The notes beneath the pieces were generated by a model that had not been told where the DNA came from, did not search any database, and was given only the letters and a program-made list of their open reading frames with translations. This document shows, piece after piece, positions 7,319 through 15,550 of a stretch of 64,000 bases of DNA (position 1 is the stretch's first letter; each line of letters begins with the position of its first letter). Location: positions 248,001 to 312,000 of the forward strand of contig CAZTYE010000001.1 of assembly GCA_964617645.1 (NCBI GenBank). The letters are read 5' to 3'. The stretch is from JADJGC01 sp964617645. GTDB lineage: Bacteria; Zixibacteria; MSB-5A5; CAIYYT01. The position numbers were made by a program, and so were the translations under genes.

Positions 7319-8512
7319 ATGGATTTGTTCGAGAAGTGCCATAAATTCACAACCTCACTTGAGGTCAAAGAGGCGGGAGTCTATCCGTATTTCCGCCCGA
7401 TTTCGACAGCCTCCGACACCGAAGTCATGATCGGCGGGCAGAAAATGATCATGATCGGATCGAACAACTATCTCGGTCTGACAACGCACCCGAAGGTGAT
7501 CGAGGCCGCCGTTGCCGCCACGCGCAAGTACGGCGCCGGCTGCACCGGCTCGCGCTTTCTCAACGGCACGCTGGACTTGCATATCGAGCTGGAACAGGCG
7601 CTCGCTGATTTTATGGGCAAAGAAGCCTGCCTTGTTTACTCCACCGGGTTTCAGACTAATCTCGGCACGATCTCGTGTTTGATCGGCAAGGGCGACTATC
7701 TGCTGATGGATCGCTCCAACCACGCCTGCATTGTCGACGGTGCGCGATTGTCGTTTGGCAAAGTGCTGAAATACGATCACAACGACATGGACGATCTGGA
7801 GCGCGTGCTGCGGACGATTCCGGAAGACGCACCCAAGGCGATTGTCTCCGACGGCGTTTTTTCGATGGAAGGCGACATTGTCCATCTGCCGCGCATGGTC
7901 GAACTAGGGCAGAAGTACAACGCGCGGCTAATGATCGACGACGCGCATTCGATCGGCGTCCTGGGGCCGACCGGCGCCGGCACCGCCGAGCATTTTGGCT
8001 TGATCGACAAGGTCGAGATCACGATGGGGACGTTCTCCAAATCGTTCGCGTCGATCGGCGGTTTTGTCGTTGGCGACGCGCCGGTGATGGAATATGTCAA
8101 GCACTTCTCGCGGACGATGATTTTTTCGGCTTCCATTCCGCCGGCCGCGGCGGCCTCAGTGCTTGCGGCACTGCAGGTCATGAAGCAGGAGCCCGAGCGC
8201 AAAGAACGGCTCTGGCAAATAACGCGCAAAATGCACAACGGTCTGCGCGAACTCGGATTTAACATCGGCGCCACCGAAACGCCGATCGTACCGGTGCACA
8301 TGGGCGATATGATGGCCTGTTTCACGTTTTGGAAGATGCTCACCGAAGACGGCATTTTCGCCAATGCCATTATCCCGCCGGCGGTCGCGCCGGGGCAGTC
8401 GCTGATTCGCACCAGCTATACCGCCAATCATACCGACGAGCAGCTTGATCGCGTACTCGACACGTTCGAGCGCATCGGCAAAATTACCGGCGTTCTCTCC
8501 GCGGTGGTGTAA
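7319..8512 (+). CDS. spt: Serine palmitoyltransferase-like alpha-oxoamine synthase
   Basis: A 397-residue PLP enzyme of the alpha-oxoamine synthase family, which condenses an amino acid with an acyl-CoA. The PLP lysine is Lys241 in 'MGTFSKSFASIGGF', and 'MIDDAHSIGVLG' carries the cofactor-binding Asp and His. The 'GTFSKSFAS' form and the 'FSASIPPA' segment are closer to serine palmitoyltransferases of Bacteroidetes and Sphingomonas than to glycine C-acetyltransferase (Kbl), which it could otherwise be. No threonine dehydrogenase gene is nearby; a GNAT-like acyltransferase follows 11 bp later and a CerR-like SDR is divergent, supporting 3-ketosphinganine synthesis. Confidence 0.82.
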   Translation: MDLFEKCHKFTTSLEVKEAGVYPYFRPISTASDTEVMIGGQKMIMIGSNNYLGLTTHPKVIEAAVAATRKYGAGCTGSRFLNGTLDLHIELEQALADFMGKEACLVYSTGFQTNLGTISCLIGKGDYLLMDRSNHACIVDGARLSFGKVLKYDHNDMDDLERVLRTIPEDAPKAIVSDGVFSMEGDIVHLPRMVELGQKYNARLMIDDAHSIGVLGPTGAGTAEHFGLIDKVEITMGTFSKSFASIGGFVVGDAPVMEYVKHFSRTMIFSASIPPAAAASVLAALQVMKQEPERKERLWQITRKMHNGLRELGFNIGATETPIVPVHMGDMMACFTFWKMLTEDGIFANAIIPPAVAPGQSLIRTSYTANHTDEQLDRVLDTFERIGKITGVLSAVV

Positions 8513-8523
8513 ATCGCACGACA

Positions 8524-9714
8524 ATGTCTGAAGACGCCAACAACAACGATATCGAAGTCAGGGAGGTCGCGAGTCGGTCGCAACTCAAGACCTTCATCAA
8601 GTTGCCGTGGCGCATCTATCAGAATAACCCTTATTGGGTACCGCCGCTGATCGTTGACCGGCTCGCATTTTTTGACAAAAAGAAGAACCCCTTCTATCGC
8701 TTCGCGCAGACGACGCTGTTGATTGCCTACCGTAACGGCAAGCCGGTGGGCCGCATTGCGACGTGCGTCAATCGCTCGCACAACGAATTTCATCAGGAGA
8801 AGGTTGGATTTTTCGGGTTTTTCGAGAGCATCAAAGACTACGACGTTGCCCATCGTTTGCTCAAAGTCGCGATGATCTATCTCAAGAAGGCCGGAATGGA
8901 GTCGATGCGCGGCCCGTGCAATTTTTCCACAAATCACGAAGTCGGTTTGCTGATCGACAATTTCGAGCACTCGCCGCAGGTGATGATGACCTACAATCCG
9001 CCCTACTACGCCGAGTATTTCGAGAAATTCGGTTTGAAGAAGGTTAAAGACCTGCTGGCCTTCAACATGACGCAGGAAAACGTTCCCAGCGAGCGGCTGA
9101 ACAAGATCGTCGAGCGCATTCGTCAGCGATCGGGCGCGACTTTTCGTAAGATCAATGTTCGCGACTTCGACAACGAGATCTTGCGTGTGATTGAAGTTTA
9201 CAATCAGGCCTGGGAGAACAATTGGGGCTTCGTGCCGCTGTCACAGGATGAGTTCATTCACATCGCCAAAGATATGAAGATGATTCTCGACCCCGATCTG
9301 GCGCTCTTCGCCCAGATCGACGGCAAGCCGGCGGGTTTCGCGCTGGCGCTGCCGGATGTCAATCAAGTCATCAAGAAAGTCAAGAACGGCAGGCTCTTCC
9401 CGTTCGGAATCTTCCGCCTGCTCTGGGACTTGAAAGTCCGCAAGAAAATCAATCAGGCGCGCGTACTCACGATGGGGATCGTCAAAGAGTTTCGCGGGCG
9501 CGGTCTCGACACCGTTTTTTACTACGATCTCTATCATAACGGAGTTGCGAACGGTTACTTTACCGGCGAGCTGTCGTGGATTCTCGAAGACAACCGCTTG
9601 ATGATCGCCGCCGCCGAGGCCCTCGGCGCCAAGCCCTATAAGACCTATCGCATCTACCAATTGCCACTGATGCTGCACGATTCGGTCATCCACGACCGGA
9701 CGCATAATTCGTAA
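8524..9714 (+). CDS. GNAT-like N-acyltransferase; candidate bacterial ceramide synthase
   Basis: A 396-residue soluble protein of a GNAT-like family often found beside serine palmitoyltransferase. Near the N-terminus it has 'IYQNNPYWVPPL'; in the middle 'RGPCNFSTNHEVGLLID' and 'YNPPYYAEYFEKFG'; and a C-terminal 'MGIVKEFRGRGLD' resembles the acyl-CoA pyrophosphate loop of GNAT enzymes. In Caulobacter the ceramide synthase is also a GNAT-type protein unrelated to eukaryotic CerS. Position 11 bp after spt suggests N-acylation of the long-chain base. Family and operon are clear from the sequence; the ceramide synthase role is inferred. Confidence 0.72.
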   Translation: MSEDANNNDIEVREVASRSQLKTFIKLPWRIYQNNPYWVPPLIVDRLAFFDKKKNPFYRFAQTTLLIAYRNGKPVGRIATCVNRSHNEFHQEKVGFFGFFESIKDYDVAHRLLKVAMIYLKKAGMESMRGPCNFSTNHEVGLLIDNFEHSPQVMMTYNPPYYAEYFEKFGLKKVKDLLAFNMTQENVPSERLNKIVERIRQRSGATFRKINVRDFDNEILRVIEVYNQAWENNWGFVPLSQDEFIHIAKDMKMILDPDLALFAQIDGKPAGFALALPDVNQVIKKVKNGRLFPFGIFRLLWDLKVRKKINQARVLTMGIVKEFRGRGLDTVFYYDLYHNGVANGYFTGELSWILEDNRLMIAAAEALGAKPYKTYRIYQLPLMLHDSVIHDRTHNS

Positions 9715-9732
9715 GGCTGGATCGCATCTTCT

Positions 9733-9750
9733 GGCGCACAACTACGCGCC
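9733..9750 (-). repeat. Short hairpin element, GGCGC-arm family
   Basis: Read on the minus strand this 18-mer is GGCGCGTAGTTGTGCGCC, a hairpin that closes fully only if G-U pairs are allowed. It differs from the perfect hairpin at 12952-12971 at two positions that keep pairing. It lies 19 bp after the acyltransferase gene in a 281-bp gap that otherwise shows only a weak promoter-like TTGAAA/TATAGA pair near 9883-9913. Confidence 0.4.
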
Positions 9751-9995
9751 GCTGCAGGCTGGCAGGCGTTGCAAACAGTAGTTGACGGGCAGTTGTCTTG
9801 TTTTCCAGGGAGGCAACGAATTGGACAAAGGGTGATCTTCAAATCCAGGTTTAAACAACGATCTTCCTTGAAATACACTACCTTGAAATCGGTTGCCAAA
9901 CGGTCGATATAGAATGTAGACTGAGTCAATCTCCAAGAGAGCGCTCGCTTCAGGAGTAGGCAGATGTCATTCGGCCAACCCAGATCTCCATTAGG

Positions 9996-11117
9996 ATGTT
10001 GTTGTCTGTGAATCCGTTTTCACCAATGCGATTCTTGTACCGGGTCTACAGCGGGGGAAAGTCCCAGCGCGCACGATATAGAGCGAGTTTCTTCAAACAG
10101 TTATTAGAGATTTGGAATCTGCATCGCCTTAACCAACTGGAGCCGTGGGAGTATTTCCAGTTTCATCTTTCCGACCCGAAGCTGAGTTGGGAAGAAAAAC
10201 TGAACTTCATGAGCTACAATCAGGCTTGTCACTTCCATCGCATTGCCAACCCGACGGAGCAGCGCGGGCTGACGCTCAACAAGTTGGCTACCTATTTCTT
10301 CCTGAAGGCGCTCGATATCCCGACGCCGGAAGTCTATGGGCTGTTTGATCCGGAACACGGCTTCACCATGCGCAATAAACCTCTGCGAAATGAGGAAGAT
10401 CTGGCACGATTGATCGATTCTCATCGGCTCACAGAGTTCGTCCTGAAGCCTGTGAGCAAGGGCAAAGGTGAGGGCATTCGGCTCATTGTCGGTAAGGACG
10501 GGAAATCGTTCGTTGCGGCATCGGGCGAGAGATACTCGACATCCGAGCTCTTCGAGCTTTGCTTCAAACAGTATTACTCGATGGAACGGGCGACACGTTG
10601 CGGGCTGCTTCTGCAGGAGCGAGTTCGGCAGCACGACGTCATTCAGAAGGTCAACCCGGGTTGTGTCAATTGTTGTCGCGTGATCACGTTGATCAACGAT
10701 CAGGGCAAAGTTGAGGTGCTGGTCACCGAGATGAAGTTCGGGACCGGCCGCTCCGTGGTTGACAATATCGATAAGGGAGGCTTTGCGGTGATGATTGACG
10801 AGTCCGGACAGATGATGCCGGCCGCGATTCTGTTGCCGGATCATATTGAGTATCGCGATTGCCATCCCACGACCGGGGAACGCTTTGCCGGTCTGCAAGT
10901 CCCCTACTTTCATGAGGCCGTCAAGATAGCGATTCGAGCGCAGTCACTATTCCCGCAGTTGCGTTCGCTTGCGTGGGACATCGCGATCACCCATTCCGGC
11001 CCGACGGTTCTTGAAGGAAATGCCTGGTGGGGCTATACCGTGCAAGGCGATTCGAGAAAAGGGCTGCTTACGCCAAGCGTGAGGAAGGTTCTCGATGAAA
11101 TGCCCGCCGATGGATGA
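9996..11117 (+). CDS. ATP-grasp protein, sugar-transfer-associated type
   Basis: A 373-residue protein resembling the ATP-grasp family often found among polysaccharide-synthesis genes. Visible features are 'LTEFVLKPVSKGKGEGI' (nucleotide-binding lysine and glycine-rich loop), 'LLLQERVRQHDVI' (hinge glutamate) and a C-terminal 'AWDIAITHSGPTVLEGNAWWG' with acidic and Asn residues for Mg-ATP. The fold implies an acyl-phosphate-forming ligase, possibly attaching an amino acid or amine to a glycan. The start is uncertain: the ATG at 9996 has AGG only next to it, and an in-frame ATG at 10026 is an alternative. It stands alone between the ceramide locus and a dockerin protein. Confidence 0.72.
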   Translation: MLLSVNPFSPMRFLYRVYSGGKSQRARYRASFFKQLLEIWNLHRLNQLEPWEYFQFHLSDPKLSWEEKLNFMSYNQACHFHRIANPTEQRGLTLNKLATYFFLKALDIPTPEVYGLFDPEHGFTMRNKPLRNEEDLARLIDSHRLTEFVLKPVSKGKGEGIRLIVGKDGKSFVAASGERYSTSELFELCFKQYYSMERATRCGLLLQERVRQHDVIQKVNPGCVNCCRVITLINDQGKVEVLVTEMKFGTGRSVVDNIDKGGFAVMIDESGQMMPAAILLPDHIEYRDCHPTTGERFAGLQVPYFHEAVKIAIRAQSLFPQLRSLAWDIAITHSGPTVLEGNAWWGYTVQGDSRKGLLTPSVRKVLDEMPADG

Positions 11118-11190
11118 AATGGTGACAAGGCCGCACAAGATCAAGACGTCAAGCTTCAAGATGGCTTGAGCGACGGGGCAGCTCGACCGT

Positions 11191-11216
11191 CGAGGCACAC
11201 GGGAGCGTGTGCCTCG
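11191..11216. repeat. Perfect 11-bp inverted repeat
   Basis: Arms 11191-11201 and 11206-11216 are perfectly complementary around a GGAG loop. No T-run follows on either strand, so it is not a classical terminator. It lies in the 289-bp gap between the ATP-grasp gene and the next coding region; the rest of that gap is GC-rich, repeat-like sequence without a coding region I can support. Confidence 0.45.
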
Positions 11217-11406
11217 CACTAAATCTTCTCCCATCGCAATGCGCAGGGCGGGACAGGTAGGTGGGGCACCCGCGCCTTCGCGCGTGCGGCCAGAGAACAT
11301 CGTGTCCAAGTTTGCTGCGCTGTATTGAAAAAGCCTATTGCACAATTCGACGACCAATACGTCTATTCTCTAAACGCACGACGTCAAACCTCTGGGAGGT
11401 TGTATT

Positions 11407-12942
11407 ATGGGCAAGTACAAGTCAATGATGTTGGTCGCGACTTTGGCGTACATCGTTGCTGCAGCACCATCCGTAAGGAAGGCGACTACTTCGGTGTTCT
11501 TTCCCTATTTCGATGCGCGCAGCCACTCAGTTAATCAATGTCAATTGAGAATCACCAGTCGTGGCTCACTGGGGTCCACTGATAACGGGGATTTGGAACA
11601 GCCGCATTTCTATGGATGTGCCTTCCCGGCCAACTCCGGTATCGAGCATCTGTACTCGAGCGCTCTTTGGATTGGTGCCGTTACCGAAGATGACACTCTG
11701 GTGTCAGTTGGCGCCGATCCCACGTTTGGAATGGAGTTCTTCTCGTTGGGCAATCCACGCGGCATCAGCGAGCGATCCAGTAGCCCGTCCGACACTCTCT
11801 TCGATCCGGTTGCCATCGCTCCTCAAGAGTTTGTTGTCAGTTTTCAAGACACGGCCAGAGACCCGTCGCTGGTAATTGCCGATCCTGCCGAAGAGCGACC
11901 ACACATCCCCCTCAGTCTCTCAGTCGATCTTATCTCGCGGGCCTGGATCAATTCTCCAAACGATGACTTTGTAGTTCTGAGCTACACCATCCATAACATC
12001 GGTTCACAGCAATTGCGCGATGTATATGTTGGTCTGTTCTTTGACGCCGACATCATGCACTTGGATACAGAAACCGGATTTCTGGACGACTTGGCCGGGT
12101 CGTTATGGATTCCCGCTGCGCACGGCGAGGACAGTTTGCTCGTTGCCTATGTGATCGACAACGACGGCGACCCCAATGAATTAGGGTTGTGGGATAGTCA
12201 ATCGGCGCGATCGGCATTCGGATTCACGTTTCTCGACCTGCCGCCCGGAACTCGGCCGAGCTTCAATTGGTGGTTTATCGACCTTTGGCGGGCACATTGC
12301 GATCTTGGCCCTCGGCAAGTGGGTGACAATCGGGAACTAAATCCGTATGGCACCGGAACACCGTTGGGTGATCGCAATAAGTACTGGGTGATGTCGCGCA
12401 ATTCTGTCGACCCGGACGCGCTATTTTACACGTCAAGTCTTCGCTTCCCAGACTGGCAGCCGGACCCTCCTTGCATCGTCCACGACCTATACGCGCCGTC
12501 CACAGACACGCAGATACTGGTCTCCTTCGGAAGCTTCAACCTCGCCCCCGGCGACAGCGTCACTTTCACGGCGGCAGTCATCATGGGAGCGCTTGTGCAT
12601 GTTCATCCCGAAAACCTATCTCGACTTTACGACCGGGACGATCCGGTTCTCTATTATGAATCCTTTGATTTTCGCGATCTGATCGCCAACACGCAAGTGG
12701 CTGACGCGCTGGTGCATAAGCACCTGTTTGGCCGCAGCGGCGACTTCGATCGATCCGGGGAAGTCTCCCTTGTCGACGCCGTTTCTTTGCTCAATTACGT
12801 GTTCAAGAACGGGCCGGCACCACATTTTGCGAACGCGATGGACATCAATGGTGACTGCCAGATCACTTTCGCGGATGCGATTTTGCTGATTCGATATCTG
12901 TATCAGAAGAACGCAGTGCTTCAGCGCGGCTGCGCAGAATAG
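11407..12942 (+). CDS. Exported dockerin-repeat protein
   Basis: A 511-residue protein with an N-terminal signal segment (basic start, hydrophobic residues 7-20). The long middle region is beta-rich and contains 'VVLSYTIHNIGSQ', a fragment typical of exported FCB proteins, but no catalytic motif that I recognise. Two dockerin-like calcium loops close the protein: 'GDFDRSGEVSLVDAVSLLNY' and 'MDINGDCQITFADAILLIRY', separated by a Pro-rich linker. A Shine-Dalgarno (GGGAGG) precedes the ATG. The role is unknown; surface or extracellular placement is likely. Confidence 0.8.
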   Translation: MGKYKSMMLVATLAYIVAAAPSVRKATTSVFFPYFDARSHSVNQCQLRITSRGSLGSTDNGDLEQPHFYGCAFPANSGIEHLYSSALWIGAVTEDDTLVSVGADPTFGMEFFSLGNPRGISERSSSPSDTLFDPVAIAPQEFVVSFQDTARDPSLVIADPAEERPHIPLSLSVDLISRAWINSPNDDFVVLSYTIHNIGSQQLRDVYVGLFFDADIMHLDTETGFLDDLAGSLWIPAAHGEDSLLVAYVIDNDGDPNELGLWDSQSARSAFGFTFLDLPPGTRPSFNWWFIDLWRAHCDLGPRQVGDNRELNPYGTGTPLGDRNKYWVMSRNSVDPDALFYTSSLRFPDWQPDPPCIVHDLYAPSTDTQILVSFGSFNLAPGDSVTFTAAVIMGALVHVHPENLSRLYDRDDPVLYYESFDFRDLIANTQVADALVHKHLFGRSGDFDRSGEVSLVDAVSLLNYVFKNGPAPHFANAMDINGDCQITFADAILLIRYLYQKNAVLQRGCAE

Positions 12943-12951
12943 AGTCTTCAA

Positions 12952-12971
12952 GGGCGCATAGTTATGCGCCC
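12952..12971. repeat. Perfect hairpin, GGCGC-arm family
   Basis: GGGCGCATA, a GT centre, then TATGCGCCC, 9 bp after the dockerin gene. It could help end transcription or protect the 3' end, but no T-run follows. Its arms resemble those at 9733-9750 and 16362-16379. Confidence 0.5.
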
Positions 12972-13003
12972 ACACGGTTGTACTGAGGTTGCGGCGATTG
13001 CCC

Positions 13004-13306
13004 CTACTCCGTCCGGCCGAAGCCGATGTTCTTTTCTTCCGGCACGCCGACGACTTTGATCTCGCCGAATTTTTCTTCGTATTTTTTGAGATTATCTTCC
13101 AGCGCCTTTGCCAGCGACTTGGCGTTTTGCGGCGTCATGACGATCCGCGCATGCACCCGCGCCTTGGGCGTTCCGGGAAGCAAGCGCGCAAAATCGAAAA
13201 TTATCTCGGATGGCGAATGCCCGACCATCACCAAATTCGCGTAGATGCCCTCGGCTTCGGCTTCACGCAGCTCCATCTGGATTTGCTGCGTCGGCGGTTT
13301 GTTCAT
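13004..13306 (-). CDS. DUF3467 family protein
   Basis: A 100-residue soluble protein matching the DUF3467 pattern: 'EAEGIYANLVMVGHSPSEI' then 'FDFARLLPG' and 'RIVMTPQNAKSLAKALEDNL'. The molecular function is not known. It has a strong Shine-Dalgarno (AAGGAGG, 5 nt) and is transcribed divergently from rfaE1; the complement of its ribosome site lies next to the rfaE1 -35 box. Confidence 0.88.
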   Translation of the reverse strand: MNKPPTQQIQMELREAEAEGIYANLVMVGHSPSEIIFDFARLLPGTPKARVHARIVMTPQNAKSLAKALEDNLKKYEEKFGEIKVVGVPEEKNIGFGRTE

Positions 13307-13316
13307 GCGATCCTCC

Positions 13317-13345
13317 TTGTCAAGCTCGCGTCACTGTAATATAAT
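13317..13345 (+). promoter_or_regulatory. Strong sigma70-type promoter for rfaE1
   Basis: TTGTCA at 13317-13322, a 17-bp spacer, and a consensus TATAAT at 13340-13345. Transcription would begin near 13352, leaving a leader of about 19 nt that holds the AAGGAG ribosome site and the TTG start at 13371. Confidence 0.72.
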
Positions 13346-13370
13346 ACGCGCCGCTGTCAAGGAGATTCCC

Positions 13371-14363
13371 TTGTCGATATTGAGCCAAACCCGACTCGAT
13401 GACATCTTTGCCCGCCTCGACCGCGGCCACGTGCTGGTCTACGGCGACGTCATGATCGACCAGTATCTGTTCGGTAAGGTCGAGCGCATTTCGCCGGAAG
13501 CGCCGGTGCCGGTGGTGGAAGTCGACAGCGAAGAGTTGCGGCTCGGCGGCGCGGCGAATGTCGCCCGCAACATTCGTGCGCTTGGCTGTCAGGTCGAGTT
13601 GGTCGGCTTGGTCGGCGATGACGACAACGCCACCAAGCTCAAACACCTCCTCGAACGCGAGGGGATCTCGCAGCATCGCTTGATCGGCGATCAAAAACGC
13701 CCCACGACGGTCAAGACCCGCGTGGTCGCCCATAGCCAGCAAGTCGTGCGCGCCGACCGCGAATCCCGCGCCGAAATCGACGGTTACACAGAATCGGAGA
13801 TCATTCGCTACATTGAGAGTCGTCTGCCGGACATCGACTGCCTGCTGATTTCGGATTACGGCAAGGGTGTGATCACGCTGCCGCTACTTCAACAGATCGT
13901 CGGCAAAGCCCGCGCTCAGGGCAAGTATGTCGCCGTCGATCCGAAAGAAACGCATTTCCGCAACTACCGCCAAGTGTCGGTAATTACGCCGAACGAGCAC
14001 GAGGCCGCATTCGCCGCCGGTCGTCGCGTCCGTGATGACGACTCGCTCAAGGAAGTCGGCTGGGGACTCATGAAGGAGCTCGATCTCGAATCGATTCTGA
14101 TTACGCTCGGTCCGCGTGGAATGGCACTGTTTCAGAAAAGCGGCCAGTTCGATCATTTGCCGACGGTGGCCAAGAAAGTTTTCGATGTCACCGGCGCCGG
14201 CGATACCGTGATCGCGACGATGTGCGCAATAGTCGCGGCGGGTGCAAACAATCTGGAGGCGGCGTATGTTGCCAATCAAGCTGCCGGGATTGTGGTTGGG
14301 TACCTGGGAACAGCGTGTGTCGATGCGGATGAGTTGTACAGCGTGATCGCTGAGCAGATGTGA
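13371..14363 (+). CDS. rfaE1: D-glycero-beta-D-manno-heptose-7-phosphate kinase
   Basis: A 330-residue PfkB/ribokinase-family enzyme equal to the N-terminal half of HldE. It phosphorylates heptose-7-phosphate at C1 in the ADP-heptose pathway for LPS core. Visible are 'GDVMIDQYLFGKVERISPEAPVP', split here by its two parts at the substrate site, 'LGGAANVARNIRALG', and the catalytic 'DVTGAGDTV' near the C-terminus. I choose a TTG start because AAGGAG lies 5 nt upstream and a strong promoter precedes it; the upstream in-frame extension would run through the divergent DUF3467 gene. Its partner rfaE2 lies downstream beyond a repeat region. Confidence 0.92.
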   Translation: MSILSQTRLDDIFARLDRGHVLVYGDVMIDQYLFGKVERISPEAPVPVVEVDSEELRLGGAANVARNIRALGCQVELVGLVGDDDNATKLKHLLEREGISQHRLIGDQKRPTTVKTRVVAHSQQVVRADRESRAEIDGYTESEIIRYIESRLPDIDCLLISDYGKGVITLPLLQQIVGKARAQGKYVAVDPKETHFRNYRQVSVITPNEHEAAFAAGRRVRDDDSLKEVGWGLMKELDLESILITLGPRGMALFQKSGQFDHLPTVAKKVFDVTGAGDTVIATMCAIVAAGANNLEAAYVANQAAGIVVGYLGTACVDADELYSVIAEQM

Positions 14364-14391
14364 AGCCATCGCGAATTCGCACCCGCGACGG

Positions 14392-14714
14392 CTGGATTCC
14401 GGTGTTCGGGACTGTTGAAAAAGCGCCGTGCCTGTCATTCTGAGCGCAGCGAAGAATCTGTTCGCCGTTGTGCCACAAGGACAACAGACCCTTCACTTCG
14501 TTCAGGGTGACAACCCGGGGGGCTTTCTCAACACTCGCGTTCGCCGGAATGACGAGAATGAACGGATTCCCGCTTTTGGGACTGTTGAAAAACCGTATTC
14601 ATGTCATTCTGAGCGCAGCGAAGAATCTGTTCGCCGTTGTGCCACAAGGACAACAGACCCTTCGCCTGCGCAGCGGCTCAGGGTGACAGCCAATAGGGCT
14701 CTTTCAACAGTCCC
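14392..14714 (+). repeat. Two tandem 170-bp repeat units with terminal inverted repeats
   Basis: This fills most of the 388-bp gap between rfaE1 and rfaE2. The phrase GGGACTGTTGAAAAA occurs at 14408 and again at 14578, a period of 170 bp. Each unit then carries TGTCATTCTGAGCGCAGCG near its start and the inverse TCAGGGTGACA about 80 bp later, so the core can fold into a long imperfect hairpin. The second unit ends in TTTCAACAGTCCC (14702-14714), the inverse of its start, as in a miniature non-coding mobile element. No coding region is supported here. Confidence 0.8.
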
Positions 14715-14751
14715 TTTCGTGGGAAAGACGTGAGAGGCAATTGTAAGACGA

Positions 14752-15240
14752 ATGAATACAGACGCGTCAAGCAAGATCATCCCTAAATCGAAGCTCGCCG
14801 CGTTCGCGCGCAAGCTCCAACGCAGCGGTAAGAAAATTGTCTTCACTAATGGTGTGTTCGATATTTTGCATGCCGGGCACGTCGATTATTTGCAGAAGGC
14901 GCGCCGTCTCGGCGACGTGCTGATCATCGGCCTCAATACTGATTCATCAGTCAAAGTCAACAAGGGCGACCAGCGGCCGATTATACCGTACGCGCAGCGG
15001 GCGAGATTGCTGGCAGCGTTAAGCGTTGTCGATTATGTGGTCCCGTTAGATCGAAAAACCCCGGATCGGTTGATCGAGATCATCTGCCCGCAGGTGCTGG
15101 TCAAAGGCGCGCAGTACAGGCTACGGGAGATTGTCGGAGCGGACTTCGTCCGTGCGCGCGGCGGCAAAGTTGTGCGCATGTCGATGGTCAAAGGGCTTTC
15201 GACCAGCGAGATCATTCGGCGGATCAAGCGACTCACCTGA
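14752..15240 (+). CDS. rfaE2: D-glycero-beta-D-manno-heptose 1-phosphate adenylyltransferase
   Basis: A 162-residue nucleotidyltransferase equal to the C-terminal half of HldE, which makes ADP-heptose from heptose-1-phosphate and ATP. The signature 'TNGVFDILHAGHVDYL' contains the HxGH motif, and 'GLSTSEIIRRI' is the second nucleotide motif. In many Gram-negatives this domain is fused to the kinase; here the two are separate genes with a repeat array between them. The rest of the ADP-heptose pathway (gmhA, gmhB, hldD) is not in the window. Confidence 0.95.
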   Translation: MNTDASSKIIPKSKLAAFARKLQRSGKKIVFTNGVFDILHAGHVDYLQKARRLGDVLIIGLNTDSSVKVNKGDQRPIIPYAQRARLLAALSVVDYVVPLDRKTPDRLIEIICPQVLVKGAQYRLREIVGADFVRARGGKVVRMSMVKGLSTSEIIRRIKRLT

Positions 15241-15272
15241 AAACAAGAAACGTCCCGTCGTGCGACGGGACG
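15241..15272 (-). terminator. Rho-independent terminator of rpmA
   Basis: The stem CGTCCCGTC/GACGGGACG (15251-15272) is followed, on the minus strand, by TTTCTTGTTT. It lies 30 nt after the rpmA stop. It also directly follows the rfaE2 stop and may act weakly in that direction, although there is no T-run on the plus side. Confidence 0.75.
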
Positions 15273-15301
15273 CCTGAGCATTAGCCTTGAGAGTCGAAAA
15301 A

Positions 15302-15550
15302 CTACGGCAGCACGTGCACGACTTTACGGTCGCCGGAATTGACGAACTCGATCACGCCGGTAATCTTCGCAAACAACGTGTTGTCGCGGCCGATGCCGAC
15401 ATTGCGGCCCGGCTTGATCTTGGTACCGCACTGGCGGACAATAATCGAACCGGCGAGCACTGCTTCACCGCCGAAGCGCTTTACGCCGCGCCGCTGGCCA
15501 TTCGAGTCGCGTCCGTTTTTCGATGAACCTAAGCCTTTTTTATGAGCCAA
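15302..15550 (-). CDS. rpmA: 50S ribosomal protein L27
   Basis: An 82-residue L27 with the typical start 'MAHKKGLGSSKNGRDS' that reaches toward the peptidyl transferase centre, and 'GRNVGIGRDNTLFA'. The protein lacks the cleaved N-terminal extension seen in Firmicutes. L21 (rplU), normally just upstream, is absent: the 125 bp upstream hold no gene and the next gene is a membrane channel. Confidence 0.98.
   Translation of the reverse strand: MAHKKGLGSSKNGRDSNGQRRGVKRFGGEAVLAGSIIVRQCGTKIKPGRNVGIGRDNTLFAKITGVIEFVNSGDRKVVHVLP

Noticed and set aside
7319..8512. Glycine C-acetyltransferase (Kbl) as the identity of the alpha-oxoamine synthase
   Set aside because: No threonine dehydrogenase nearby, and the 'GTFSKSFAS' motif and neighbours fit serine palmitoyltransferase better; not excluded by sequence alone.
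13245..13370. Upstream extension of the rfaE1 frame
   Set aside because: It runs antisense through the DUF3467 gene and across the promoter; the TTG at 13371 has a proper ribosome site.
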